Source of the DNA: Bufo bufo
Lineage: Eukaryota > Chordata > Amphibia > Anura > Bufonidae
Assembly (NCBI RefSeq): GCF_905171765.1
Contig: NC_053390.1
Coordinates: 333,962,294-334,026,293 of the forward strand
DNA length: 64,000 bases
Direction: 5' to 3'
The position numbers and the translations under genes are program-made. Each line of letters starts with the position of its first letter. The stretch's first letter is position 1. Shown here in pieces: positions 31,461-42,778 of this stretch. The notes under the pieces were generated by a model, which searched no databases, had not been told where the DNA came from, and worked only from the letters and a program-made list of their open reading frames with translations.

Positions 31461-31869
31461 AACAAGACAGCTATAGGTATCTCCCTTGCGCCCAATTTAT
31501 GTTGTGATGATGCGATTCACTTGATCATAGCATCAGTATGGCGCAGGGAAGAATTGCTAGTCTCAGATTGTTGGCTTGCTACTTGCTGCTGAAGGTCCAA
31601 AGCAGCATCAGATTACTTGCCAGGACAGAGCATCGACACGCAGGGCAGAAGATCAATCCAGCTCACAGTTTGGGCTGCAAATCAGGCAATGAGTGCTTTC
31701 CTTTTATACTGATGGAATCGCTCATTGGTCTGTCAGTTAACCTATGGACCATGAGTGCTTCCATCAGCAAAAAGAGTGAAAGCCCAGCTCTTTTCAAGTA
31801 GTGAAGACACTCCAGAACACCGACAATTAAAGCACTAAAGAAGAGGACACTCTCTTGCTAGGCAGCAGT
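31461..31869. other. No gene recognised
   Basis: Unassigned sequence with two inverted phrases (GAGTGCTTTCC...GGAATCGCTCATTGG). It may be part of the element that carries the next minisatellite. Confidence 0.4.
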
Positions 31870-32115
31870 GAGGCAGGCACAAGCCTGGGAGGTGTTATAT
31901 ACTGTGTGGGGCTGGGGGAGTATTATATAATGTGTGGGGCTAGGCGGTTGTTATATACTTTGTGGGGCTGTTATATACTGTGTGGGGCTGGGGAGTGTTA
32001 TATACTGTTTGGGGCTGGGGGTGTTTATATACTGTGTGGGGCTGGAGAAGTGTTATATACTGTGTGGGTCTGGGGGAGGTGTTATATACTGTGTGGGGTT
32101 GGGATGCTATAGTTA
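31870..32115. repeat. Minisatellite built on TATATACTGTGTGGGGCTGG
   Basis: About nine irregular 22-30-bp units. Several open frames across it are repeat artefacts. The following phrase CCCGGGCCTATGATACACTTAATCCAGCCCTGCC (split at about 32209-32242) resembles the inner end of a CAGGGC-type hAT MITE. Confidence 0.88.
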
Positions 32116-32454
32116 ATATTTATCATAAAAAAATAATAATATGCCTAGAACATGAAAGGGGGGATGGTCATGGCAAATGGTGGGAGGCCCTCAACTTGGG
32201 TAAACAGTCCCGGGCCTATGATACACTTAATCCAGCCCTGCCTGACCCTCCTGTCTGTGGTGCAAGTGTATAACTGGAGGACGGAGTGTACTTAAGTGTG
32301 CACTATGACCTGATGCTGTGCGACATCAGGTCACAGTGCAGCACTACAGGAAGAGTGCGCTGGATCTCTAGAGCGTTGGTGGCAGCAGCATCCAATGCAG
32401 GAGAGTTTTTTTTTTTTTCTTTAATCTGGTCTTAGGTCTGCATTTAGGGAATGG

Positions 32455-32690
32455 AGGTTTATGAACTTGAGCATTGGTCCTGGGGTCTGTATGAATTTGA
32501 GGTCTGATCGTGGGGTCTGTATGAATATGGGACCTGATCGTGGGGTCTGTATGAATATAGGACCTGATCATGGGTCTAATTCTGGGATCTGCATGGATTT
32601 GGGATCTGGTCCTGGGGTCTGTATAAATTTGGGGTTTTATCTGGGGTCTTTATGGCTTTTTCTTGGGGCTACTCTGAAGGGCTTTATTTA
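32455..32690. repeat. Minisatellite built on GGTCTGTATGAATTTG
   Basis: Roughly nine units of ~30 bp alternating GGTCTG(C/T)ATGAAT and (G/A)GATCTGATC(G/C)TGG. Both strands appear open for this reason. 32116-32454 has no gene. Confidence 0.85.
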
Positions 32691-32761
32691 AGTAACATCC
32701 TGGTCTTCACCTTTAACCCCTGGATCTTGACTCTGCTACAGGGCAATACCAGGCCACTATA

Positions 32762-33700
32762 CAGTACAGACCAAAAGTTTGGACACACCTTCTCATTCAA
32801 AGAGTTTTCTTTATTTTCATGACTATGAAGGCATGAAAACTATGAATTAACACATGTGGAATTATATACATAACAAACAAGTGTGAAACAACTGAAAATA
32901 TGTCATATTCTAGGTTCTTCAAAGTAGCCACCTTTTGCTTTGATTACTGCTTTGCACACTCTTGGCATTCTCTTGATGAGCTTCAAGAGGTAGTCCCCTG
33001 AAATGGTCTTCCAACAGTCTTGAAGGAGTTCCCAGAGATGCTTAGCACTTGTTGGCCCTTTTGCCTTCACTCTGCGGTCCAGCTCACCCCAAACCATCTC
33101 GATTGGGTTCAGGTCCGGTGACTGTGGAGGCCAGGTCATCTGGCGCAGCACCCCATCACTCTCCTTCATGGTCAAATAGCCCTTACTTTCAAAGTTTTCC
33201 CAATTTTTCGGCTGACTGACTGACCTTCATTTCTTAAAGTAATGATGGCCACTTGTTTTTCTTTACTTAGCTGCTTTTTTCTTGCTATAATACAAATTCT
33301 AACAGTCTATTCAGTAGGACTATCAGCTGTGTATCCACCTGACTTCTCCTCAACGCAACTGATGGTCCCAACCCCATTTATAAGGCAAGAAATCCCACTT
33401 ATTAAACCTGACAGGGCACACCTGTGAAGTGAAAACCATTTCAGGGGACTACCTCTTGAAGCTCATCAAGAGAATGCCAAGAGTGTGCAAAGCAGTAATC
33501 AAAGCAAAAGGTGTCTACTTTGAAGAACCTAGAATATGACATATTTTCAGTTGTTTCACACTTGTTTGTTCTGAATATAATTCCACATGTGTTAATTCAT
33601 AGTTTTGATGCCTTCAGTGTGAATCTACAATTTTCATAGTCATGAAAATAAAGAAAACTCTTTGAATGAGAAGGTGTGTCCAAACTTTTGGCCTGTACTG
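32762..33700. mobile_element. Tc1/mariner foldback derivative (939 bp)
   Basis: Ends CAGTACAGACCAAAAGTTTG and its near-complement ...CAAACTTTTGGCCTGTACTG are flanked by TA on both sides (32760-32761, 33701-33702), the Tc1/mariner target. Both halves derive from the same transposase 3' end: the minus frame 33175-32903 and the plus-strand copy at 33440-33540 share GACTACCTCTTGAAGCTCAT. The element is therefore a rearranged inverted duplication of one end and cannot encode an enzyme. Confidence 0.88.
32903..33175 (-). pseudogene. Tc1-like transposase C-terminal fragment
   Basis: The minus-strand frame has [22 protein letters not shown] near residues 16-36, the conserved last catalytic block of Tc1 transposases with the terminal Glu. 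It then has a LLQDCWKTI segment and a C-terminal VCKAVIKAKGGYFEE. The helix-turn-helix and the first two catalytic Asp residues are absent because the upstream part was replaced by the inverted second half. Confidence 0.85.
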
Positions 33701-33702
33701 TA

Positions 33703-34224
33703 TCTTGGAGTAGTCAATGTTCAAATAAAAGAAACAACAGTACAGAGCACCAAGGGATCATTCAAAACCATAGCCAAGAAACAAGTTGAGGTCAGGGTAT
33801 GCTGCACAGGGTTGATACAGGCTCAAGCACAGGTCAAGACAGGCAGCAAATGGTTAAAATCCAGTAGTCAAGAAAAAGTTTGGCACAGGTGATCAGAACG
33901 AATATATCGCACCTTCACAGGGATACTTATAAGCGAGAAACACTATTGCTCAGGCACTTTCCAACAGCGGAGGAGGAAGGCCTACTTCCTACAGGCAGAG
34001 GAAGCCACAGCCGGAAGCAGAAGGCGACAGACTGTGTGGAGTGGATAAGCAGCGCTATGGAGATGCTTGCTGGGAATGAGCAGGAGGTTGCTAGCAGGCC
34101 CAAACCACAGAAACCATGGTGCAGGTGACTGAGTGAGCATTTCTGTGTCCATACCATCAGGTGCAGGGAGATGCTGATGAGTATGGAACGTGGTGTGATT
34201 TGCATCTTTGAATAAAAACCATAG
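33703..34224. other. No gene recognised
   Basis: Unassigned, GC-moderate sequence between two Tc1 remnants. The 33880-34128 frame has no family features. Confidence 0.4.
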
Positions 34225-34768
34225 ATCTTCAGTGCTCCTCCTGTTCCTCCTTGCACAAAGGCGGAGGTAGCGGTCCTGCTGCTGGGTTGTTGCCCTCCTA
34301 CGGCCTCATCCACGTCTCCTGATGTACTGGCCTGTCTCCTGGTAGCACCTCCACGCTTTGGACACTACGCTGACAGACACAGCAAACCTTCTTTCCACAG
34401 CTTTCATTGATGTGCCATCCTGGATAAGCTGCACTACCTGAGCCACTTGTGTGGGTTGTAGACTCCGTCTCATGCTACCACTAGAGTGAAAGCACTGGCA
34501 GCATTCAAAAGTGACCAAAACATCAGCCTGGAAGCTAAGGAACTGAGAAGTGGTCAGGTCACCACCTGCAGAACCACTCCTTTATTGGGGGTGTCTTGCT
34601 AATTGCCTATAATTTCCACCTGTTGTCTATCCCATTTGCACAACAGCATGTGAAATTGATTCTTACTCAGTGTTGCTTCCTAAGTGGACAGTTTGATTTC
34701 ACAGAAGTGTGATTGACTTGGAGTTACATTGTGTTGTTTAAGTGTTCCCTTTATTTTTTTGAGCAGTG
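34225..34768 (-). mobile_element. Tc1-like element, truncated, second subfamily
   Basis: The right end CAAAAAAATAAAGGGAACAC on the minus strand (terminus CACTGCTC, TA at 34769-34770) is a Tc1-type terminal repeat. Inside it the minus frame 34518-34306 encodes a transposase N-terminus. The left part is replaced by other DNA at about 34225. Confidence 0.75.
34306..34518 (-). pseudogene. Tc1-like transposase N-terminal helix-turn-helix
   Basis: The frame has [53 protein letters not shown] near residues 19-69, a paired-type DNA-binding helix-turn-helix of the Tc1 family followed by the Gly-Arg-rich hinge. Homology continues in another frame ([13 protein letters not shown], about 34298-34255), so there is a frameshift at the hinge. 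No catalytic domain follows. Confidence 0.78.
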
Positions 34769-34879
34769 TATTTAGTGTTTTTATTTTCATTCTTTGCTTA
34801 CAGTATGCAGTACATTTGCTTTCTATATTGGGGTATTTGAAAATAGGATACCCAATTTTATAATATGATATCATTCTTA

Positions 34880-36392
34880 TTTGCATGTTTTAGGTGGAAT
34901 AGCTGGGGATCAGTACTGGCAAAAGAATGGTGTTTTATACGTTACACAGGTGGTGAAGAATAGAGAGATATTGTCGTTTATGTATTTAACACAAAGGGTT
35001 GATAATTTGTTGTGGTTTAGATATTTTCAGCTGCGATCGGCACTTTCTAGTTTGAAGGATAAATCACTCTTAAAGATAGATACTTCTATTTTTTTTAAAT
35101 GAGTTGATAGGGAATTTAGATCAGAGTCTGAAGATTGCACATATTTATAAATTGTTTATTAAGGCACGATTTACAAAAATACAATCACCAGGACAAAGGG
35201 CCTGGCGGGTTGATTACCCAAGGATTCAATTAGAGGGGTTAGGAAATATATTTTAGAATTTAAGTCTATTATTGCATAATTTTAGTCTACTTTCACACTC
35301 GCGTTTTGGCTTTCCGTTTGTGAGATCCGTTCAGGGCTCTCATAAGCGGTCCAAAACGGATCAGTTTGCATTCTAATGCATTCTGTATGGAAAAGGATCC
35401 GCTCAGAATGCATCAGTTTAGTCTCCATTCCGCTTTGGAGACGGACACCAAAACGCTGCTGGCACACAATGTAAGTCAATGGGGATGGATCCGTTTTCAC
35501 TGACACAATCTGGCACAATAGAAAATGGATCCGCCCTCCATTGACTTTTAATGGTGTTCAAGACGGATCCGTCTTGGCTATGTTAAAGATTATACAAATG
35601 GATCCGTTCTGAACGGAGGCAGACTGTTACATTATCTGAACGGATCCGTCCATGACGGATCTGCTCAAAATGCGAGTGTGAAAGTAGCCTTAAACACATT
35701 TTGCACAATTTAATATTCTTCATAGATTATATTTCACACCTCTATGGGTTAGTAAATGTGGATTAAGAGATAGTTGCAGGTGTCCACGGTGTGATCTACC
35801 AGGTGCGGATCACCTACATATGCTTTGGTCATGTTCAGAATTAAAAGAATATTGAAATGGTATTAATAATCTTCTTATTCATAAATTGAAGCCACAGATT
35901 CCATTTAAGGTAGAATGTTTCATATTGAGTGACCTTTCTAAGTTAAGCAGTCATAAATATAAAAAAGATCTTTCTAGCTAGAATATTATTTTTGACCAGA
36001 CTCTTGGTTGCTCGGGTCTGGTTTTCATGAAATATTCCAGATATGAATACATGGATAAACCTGGTTAACAAGGTTAAAAACTATGAGAATATTCTATATA
36101 AGCAAAGAAATGCTCAAGAGAAGTGGACCAAGATATGGGAGGCTTTGAGGCTTTAGATATTTGTCTTGAATTTCTTTTGTTGTAGCTTCCCTTTCTTGTC
36201 TCTTCCTCTCTCCTGTTCTCTTTTGAGTGATAGTGAGATTTGAGACGCATCACAAGGAAGGGGGGGGGGGGATTGGTGGTTTATGGGGAAAGAAAAGTAT
36301 AGTAATATTGAATCTTGATTTTGTACTAAATATTGAAATATACTTGTTTTATTCTAATACAGATATTTAATAATAAAATGAAAAAAAAAAGG
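34880..36392 (+). pseudogene. L1/Tx1-type LINE 3' end with poly(A), split by a MITE
   Basis: Coding fragments on the plus strand flank the 35285-35689 MITE. The second fragment reads CRCPRCDLPGADHLHMLWSCSE (about 35773-35838), the C-terminal Cys/His motif of L1/Tx1-like LINE ORF2 proteins. The first (34881-35102) has a VLYVTQVVKNREILSFMYL segment typical of the region upstream of it. A 3' UTR ends in AATAAAATG and a poly(A) run at about 36371-36390, a LINE tail. The copy is 5'-truncated and frame-broken. The RT and endonuclease domains are absent. Confidence 0.75.
35285..35689. mobile_element. Harbinger-like MITE (405 bp) with TTA duplication
   Basis: The ends GTCTACTTTCACACTCGCG and its complement (…GCGAGTGTGAAAGTAGCC) are flanked by exact TTA at 35282-35284 and 35690-35692. 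The interior is rich in GGATCCGT motifs. It interrupts the LINE 3' end. Confidence 0.88.
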
Positions 36393-36465
36393 ATATCCAA
36401 CAGAAACCCCCTTTAATAACAATTTACTCACATGATATGTATTGATGCAATCAATTAGAAATGTA

Positions 36466-38016
36466 CAGTCCTGATCAAAAGTTTAAGACCACTTGAAAAA
36501 TGGCAAAAAATCATATTTAGCATGGCTGGATCTTAACAAGGTTCCAAGTAGAGCTTCAACATGCAACAAGAAGAAATGGGAGTAAGACAAAACATTTTTT
36601 GAGCATTCAATTTAATGAAAACAACGAATAAACTGAAACAGGCTGTTTTTCAGCTGATCAAAAGTTTAGGACCACACCTCCAAAAAAAAACTAAACCCCC
36701 CCCAAAAACAGAAATCCAACTTCCAAACATGAACTCAGTAATGAGTAGTTCCGCCGTTATTGTTTATCACTTCAAAAATTTGTTTCGGCATGCTTGATGC
36801 AAGCGTTTCCATGAGGTGAGTGGGAACATTTCTCCAAGTGGTAAAGACGGCCGCACGAAGGCCATCTACTGTCTGGAACTGTTGTCCATTTTTGGAAACT
36901 TCCCTTGCCATCCATCCCCAAAGGTTCTCAATTGGATTTAGATCAGGGGAACACGCAGGATGGCCAAAAGAGTGATGTTATTCTCCTGGAAGAAGTCCCT
37001 TGTCCTGCGGGCATTGTGTACTGTAGTGTTGTCCTGTTGAAAAAAACAGTCGTTACCACACAGACGAGGTCCCTCAGTCATGAGGAATGCTCTCTGCAAC
37101 ATCTGGACATAGCCAGCGGCCGTTTGACGCCCCTGCACTTCCTGAAGCTCCATTGTTCCACTGAAGGAAAAAGCACCCAGACCATTATGGCGCCCCCTCC
37201 ACTGTGGCACGTAGAAAACATCTCAGGTGGGATCTGCTTGTCATGCCAGTAACGTTGGAAACCATCAGGACCATCAAGGTTAAATTTTTTCTCATCAGAG
37301 AATAAAACTTTCTTCCACCTTTGAATGTCCCATGTTTGGTGCTCTCTTGCAAAGTCCAAACGAGCAGTTCTGCCTCGTTCAAGGAGACGAGGTCTTTGAA
37401 GACGTTTTTGTTTTTGAAGCCCTTCAGTCTCAGATGCTGTCTGATGGTTATGGGGCTGCAGTCAGCACCAGTAAGGGTCTTAATTTGGGTCGAGGATCGT
37501 CCAGTGTCTTGACGGACAGCCAATTGGATCCTCCGGCTTAGTTCTGATGAATTCTTTTTGGGTCTTCCACTTGACTTTTTTGTTCCATAACCCTCAGGAT
37601 CATTTAAGAAATTCCAAATGACTGTCTTACTGCGTCCCACCTCAGCAGCGATGGAGCGCTGTGAGAGACCCTGCTTATGCAGTTCAACAACCCGACCACG
37701 TTCAAAAAGGGAGAGATTTTTTGCCTTTGCCATCACAACGTGTAACTACATGACAGAAAATGACAATCAATCCACATCTTTGCACAGATTTGGCCTTTTA
37801 AAGGCATGTGGTCCTAAACTTTTGATCAGCTGAAAAACAGCCTGTTTTAGTTTAGTAGTTGTTTCACTAAATTGAATGCTCAAAAAATGTTTTGTCTCAC
37901 TCCCATTTCTTCTTGTTAAATGTTGAAGCTCTACTTGGAACCTTGTTAAGATCCAGCCATGCTAAATATGATTTTTTGCCATTTTTCAAGTGGTCTTAAA
38001 CTTTTGATCAGGACTG
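36466..38016 (-). mobile_element. Tc1/mariner element, DD34E-type, copy 1
   Basis: Terminal repeats CAGTCCTGATCAAAAGTTTA and its complement are flanked by TA (36464-36465, 38017-38018). It has full length and an internal transposase gene on the minus strand. A sister copy with the same ends lies at 61419-62963 in the opposite orientation. Confidence 0.93.
36780..37736 (-). pseudogene. Tc1-like transposase (DD34E family), three frameshifts
   Basis: It starts MMAKAKNLSLFERGRVVELH and has a paired-type helix-turn-helix ([21 protein letters not shown], residues 24-44), a GRPKK hinge (58-62) and a second helical region to residue ~115. It then shifts frame near 37360. The next frame carries the first catalytic Asp (LFSDEKKF), and another shift near 37200 leads to [14 protein letters not shown] and the second Asp (FFQQDNTTVHNA, about 37040). 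A third shift near 36960 separates the SPDLNPIEN block with the catalytic Glu. All parts are in order, but the protein cannot be made as one chain. It would bind its own ends and cut at TA. Confidence 0.9.
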
Positions 38017-39205
38017 TATTAGAGAACATTTCAGCTCTCAAGCCTTCTATGTGCATGTACTGTATATCCCTATTCTGGTTATGCTGAAACTGAAAGGATT
38101 TATTCATGTCTTAATACATTAGAATGGAATATGTAATTGTTTCTGTCTTTTGTTCTAAATCTTATACATATTTTTACAGAATTAAATTAGCCTTATCATT
38201 AAATTAAACTACCATGGCTGAGAGCTAGGGTTAATCTCTGCATATATTAGAATCAAATGTATGTGATCCGATAAATTCTGGCACTATGGCAAATCACTGA
38301 AACATATCTTAAGTATCCACTTGATTTATTAACCAACTCCTAAACCTGATGGATCTTAAATGATTGAACTGAGATATTGAAGAACTTTCCGTTATACTCT
38401 GTTTTTATTAATTTCACTATGTTTCCAGCTCCTTATATTTTCTAAGTAAGGAAATTAAACTTCATAATGTATTTTTTTTATTTCTTTACGCATGTTAATT
38501 TTTTTAATTATACAAAAAGAAAACATAATATGGTAAATTAATAAAGCAACTATAAACACATTTTTATTAAAAGTTAGAATCTGATCTGCCTTTTTTAAAC
38601 TTTAAGATATACTGGTCACATCAAGAATTTTTCAGGGTTTATTTTTGCTGACCAAATACAGTAGATGACCAGGAAAAATTATAATAAATTCCACATATAA
38701 AAATAGATACATGAATTTAAAAATGTAGTGGGCATCTATGAAATCTGCTATGCCTGTTTTGTGGTGTAAAAATGTCTCAAGTGAAGAAATTTGTGACATT
38801 TGGTAAGTAACTGGGACTTTTGGTGAGCTGTGCCTTTCCAAACCACTTTCTGAAGTGCAGTGAGAAGTTGGTCAGGTTTTGCCAGTAGATCACTTTTAAG
38901 ACACATTTGTGAAGCGCAACTTTTTAAAATGTGTCAAAAAAGTCACAGCCAGTCACAACCAGTCGCAAGGTAGCCCCCTGGCGTACTTTCAGTAAAATAG
39001 GCGCAACCACATGCACTTACACTGTGCAGTTTAGCATAGTTAATTTCTAATACACCTATCATGATAAGTTTCATGTAGAGTTTTATGTTGCATGCTAAAT
39101 GTACACTACCTTTATACAATAAAACAGTTTAACTTAAAATATTTCTGTTACATTGTGCTATGATGTTTTAGGAAATAGGATCTGGCACATTACACACTTT
39201 TTTTT
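38017..39205. other. No gene or repeat recognised
   Basis: AT-rich DNA with short A and T runs. No open frame has family features, and the longest (38841-38632 on the minus strand) is low complexity. Confidence 0.6.
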
Positions 39206-39214
39206 TTACTTAAA

Positions 39215-39830
39215 AGGGTTTTCCAGATATTTTTATACTATATAGATATATAGTATTTGATTGTTGGGGGTCCAAAACCTGTGACCCCCGCTGATCAGCT
39301 GTTCGAGAAGGCAACAGTGCTCCTGTGGGCTCTGTGACCTTCTCCGTGCTTACCAAGCACAACGCTGTACATTGTATAGCGGCTGTGCTTGGTATCACAG
39401 TTCAGCCTCATTTACGTCAATGGGGCTGAGCTGCGCCTAGGCCATGTGACCGATAAATGTGATGTTACGTGGCCTAGTAAAAGTTGTGAGAGGGCTACAG
39501 ACAGGGGCGGATTGGCCATAGACACTACAGGGAAATTTCCCAGTGGGCTGATCCCCAGGGGGCCAACTAAACCCTCTTCTTGGCCAAAAGCCAGGTACAT
39601 AATGATCTGATACTCTCAGCAGTAATTAATTTAGACCATATTTTGTGCTGCACTCTGGTATCTGTGGCCACTTTTTTTTTTTTCCAGGGCCACTTTACGT
39701 TCCTAGTCTGCCCCTACAGAGCTCACATGAGCGCCAGTGCCTTCTCAACCAGCTGATGGGTGGGGGTCCCGTTTGTTGGACTCCAACCGTTCAGATATTG
39801 ATGACTTATCCTAAGATATTTTTTCAGTTT
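39215..39830. repeat. Dispersed repeat with inverted halves, split by a small MITE
   Basis: The left half (AAAGGGTTTTCCAGATAT, then GGGGGTCCAAAACC and CTGATCAGCTGTT) and the right half (CAGCTGATGGGTGGGGGTCC, GATATTGATGACTTATCC) form an interrupted inverted structure. The same family, single copy, is at about 52090-52320 (GATGACCTATCCTCAGGATAGG). At ~39508-39711 an insert with CAGGGGCGGATTGG and ...CTAGTCTGCCCC ends has CTACAGA on both sides, which fits a hAT-type MITE. Confidence 0.65.
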
Positions 39831-40618
39831 TTGCCTCTCCATGTTTATGCATCTATAACTTTTTTATTTTTTCATTACCATGGCCGTAAAAGGCCAAGTT
39901 TTATGCAGGAGAAATTGTTTTGTGCTGTTTGAGCATGCATATAAATTGCATTATAATTTATATACATTTTTATGTCACTAATCTAGAGAAAGCAATTTTT
40001 CACATTGCTATTTTCCTCTATTGTTTATACTGTACATATTTCACATGTACTAACCTTTAAAGGAAATCGACAAAAAAAAATTCTGCCAATTAATACCAGA
40101 TAGTAACATATATCCTTTTTTTCTAATCTGTTTTTATTTCCTGATTTATTTCTTCTATTTTCTGAACATTATTATGGGGGCGGCCATCTTGCTTGAGCTG
40201 TTCTTAACAGCATTTAGTAAGCATTAAAAACATTTCTTTACGACAGCCCCATGGCCCATAGACACTATGTTCAGAAGGGGACTTCATTGTCTTCTACGGG
40301 AGAGTCTTCTAGACATGCTCTGTGACCTGTACTGAGGTCATTGTACAAGGAAAGAATAGATAAGCTTTGACAATCTCATATTGTGAATAGTGGATCCTGT
40401 CTTATCTGTCATTCTAATACTGCCTGTAATGATATCACCTCTGTGTATAGATCAGCAGTTAACTGCAGTAAAGTGATCTGTACAGACCAAGAAGTGGTGC
40501 CTATTATAAGGCTTAGTAACTAGTGGGAAAACTATAGGATTTTATGGGGGTTTTCTTAAATGTAGATATTGATGTGGAAAATTAAAAATAACATCACCCA
40601 AAATTTTTTAAAACTATC
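39831..40618. other. No gene recognised
   Basis: AT-rich intergenic sequence without a credible frame or an obvious repeat boundary. Confidence 0.6.
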
Positions 40619-40621
40619 TTA

Positions 40622-41103
40622 GGCTACTTTCACACCTGCGTTAGGTGCAGATCCGTCTGGTATCTGCACAGACGGATCCGCACCTATAATGCAAACGATT
40701 CTATCCATTCAGAACAGATCCGTTTGCATTACCATGAATGTTCATGATAATGCAAACGGATCCGTTTTGACTTACACTGAAAGTTAATGGGAGGCGGATC
40801 CATTTTCAATTGCACCATATTGTGTCAGTGAAAACGGATCCGTCCCCATTGACTTACATTGTAAGTCAGGACGGATCCGTTTGGCTCCGCATCGTCAGGT
40901 GGAAATCAAAACGCTGCAAGCAGCGTTTTGGTGTCCGCATCCAGAGCGGAATGGAGGCTGAACGGAGGCAAACTGATGCATTCTGAACGGATCCTTATCC
41001 ATTCAGAATGCATTGGGGCAGAACTGATCCGTTTTGGGCCGGTTGCGAGAGCCCTGAAACGGATCTCACAAGCGGACCCAGAAACACCAGTGTGAAAGTA
41101 GCC
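40622..41103. mobile_element. Harbinger-like MITE (482 bp)
   Basis: The ends GGCTACTTTCACACCTGCG and CACCAGTGTGAAAGTAGCC are inverted repeats. Flanks are TTA (40619-40621) and TAA (41104-41106), so the duplication differs at the W position. The interior has several perfect ACGGATCCGT-type palindromes and no ORF. Confidence 0.85.
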
Positions 41104-41188
41104 TAAAACATAAAAACATGATTTAAACAATCACTTTCTGATGACACATTTTCTTTAATGAGTTGTTTATTTTGGTTGTCTGGATATA

Positions 41189-42239
41189 CACTCACCTAAA
41201 GAATTATTAGGAACACCATACTAATACGGTGTTGGACCCCCTTTTGCCTTCAGAACTGCCTTAATTCTACGTGGCATTGATTCAACAAGGTGCTGATAGC
41301 ATTCTTTAGAAATGTTGGCCCATATTGATAGGATAGCATCTTGCAGTTGATGGAGATTTGAGGGATGCACATCCAGGGCACGAAGCTCCCGTACCACCAC
41401 ATCCCAAAGATGCTCTATTGGGTTGAGATCTGGTGACTGTGGGGGCCATTTTAGTACAGTGAACTCATTGTCATGTTCAAGAAACCAATTTGAAATGATT
41501 CGAGCTTTGTGACATGGTGCATTATCCTGCTGGAAGTAGCTATCAGAGGATGGATACATGTTCTCATTCTGTTTACGCCAAATTCGGACTCTACCATTTG
41601 AATGTCTCAACAGAAATCGAGACTCATCAGACCAGGCAACATTTTTCCAGTCTTCAACAGTCCAATTTTGGTGAGCTCGTGCAAATTGTAGCCTCTTTTT
41701 CCCTTTTTGTAGTGGAGATGAGTGGTACCCGGTGGGGTCTTCTGCTGTTGTAGCCCATCCGCCTCAAGGTTGTGCGTGTTGTGGCTTCACAAATGCTTTG
41801 CTGCATACCTCGGTTGTAATGAGTGGTTATTTCAGTCAACGTTGCTCTTCTATCAGCTTGAATCAGTTGGCCCATTCTCCTCTGACCTCTAGCATCCACA
41901 AGGCATTTTTGCCCACAGGACTTCCGCATACTGGATGTTTTTCCCTTTTCACACCATTCTTTGTAAACCCTAGAAATGGTTGTGCGTGAAAACCCCAGTA
42001 ACTGAGCAGATTGTGAAATACTCAGACCGGCCCGTCTGGCACCAACAACCATGCGACGCTCAAAATTGCCTAAATTACCATTCTTTCCCATTCTGACATT
42101 CAGTTTGGAGTTCAGGAGATTTTCTTGGCCAGGACCACACCCCTAAACGCATTGAAGCAACTGCCATGTGATTGGTTGACTAGATAATTGCATTTATGAG
42201 AAATAGAACAGGTGTTCCTAATAATTCTTTAGGTGAGTG
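41189..42239 (-). mobile_element. Tc1/mariner element, DD36E-type, internally deleted
   Basis: Terminal repeats CACTCACCTAAAGAATTATT and complement are flanked by TA (41187-41188, 42240-42241). It is ~1.05 kb with the transposase on the minus strand. A partial sister copy starts at 63549. Confidence 0.92.
41221..42091 (-). pseudogene. Tc1/mariner transposase with 36-residue D-E spacing, broken
   Basis: The N-terminal frame (42091-41654) starts MGKNGNLGNFERRMVVGARR, has helix-turn-helix AGLSISQSAQLLGFSRTTISRVYKEW (residues 20-45) and a second DNA-binding region to ~130. A frameshift near 41700 precedes the first catalytic Asp region. The C-terminal frame (41610-41221) has FQQDNAPCHKARI, then 36 residues to the Glu of [15 protein letters not shown], so the spacing is DD36E. 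Between NENMYPSS and the FQQDN block, part of the catalytic core is shorter than usual, which suggests an internal deletion joined at a repeated YPSS-like phrase. It is inactive. Confidence 0.88.
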
Positions 42240-42241
42240 TA

Positions 42242-42585
42242 TATGTTGCTTTTTTACTTTTATGTAATGTATGAGCAATAAAATGTCTTTTAGGTAAAAT
42301 AAGCGCTTTGTTATCTTTGCGAGCTTTTATTGAATTCATTTTTATTATTATTTTTTATAAAAAAAAAATTTTTATCCAATAAGGAACTTACTAAATAATT
42401 TTACACTTATAATATATTCCTATACTCCTGTATTCTTTCTGTCTCTATCGCACAGGCTGTGGTTTGGACAACACCAGTGTGTCTTTCATAGCACTAAATA
42501 CAAAGGTTATATAAAAAAAAATTATACCCCATTTTGATATGATAATATATTTTGATCAAAATCCTGTTCGGCGCGAGATTACTTC
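42242..42585. other. No gene recognised
   Basis: AT-rich sequence with poly(A)/(T) runs and no frame of interest. Confidence 0.6.
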
Positions 42586-42778
42586 ATGGCTTCATTACTT
42601 CACGGCTCGCGAGCAAATGGAGGAAATAAGTTTGAATTTTTTATTTTTTTATACTATTTTAGGTTAAATCGATTCGCTGACACGAAGCACAATGAAATTT
42701 GGCTTCTAGGTGAATCGAATTTATTTTTAAATTCAGATCGAATTCCAATTCGTGGGATTTGCTTCGCTCATCTCTAGT
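42586..42778. repeat. Dispersed repeat (GAATCGAATT family) ending in CTCATCTCTAG
   Basis: It matches 46570-46760 in inverted orientation over about 190 bp, including CTTCATTACTTCACGGCTCG and GGCTTCTAGGTGAATCGAAT. It ends CGCTCATCTCTAG, close to the hAT-like terminus CGCTCATCCCTA found at 49417. Confidence 0.75.
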
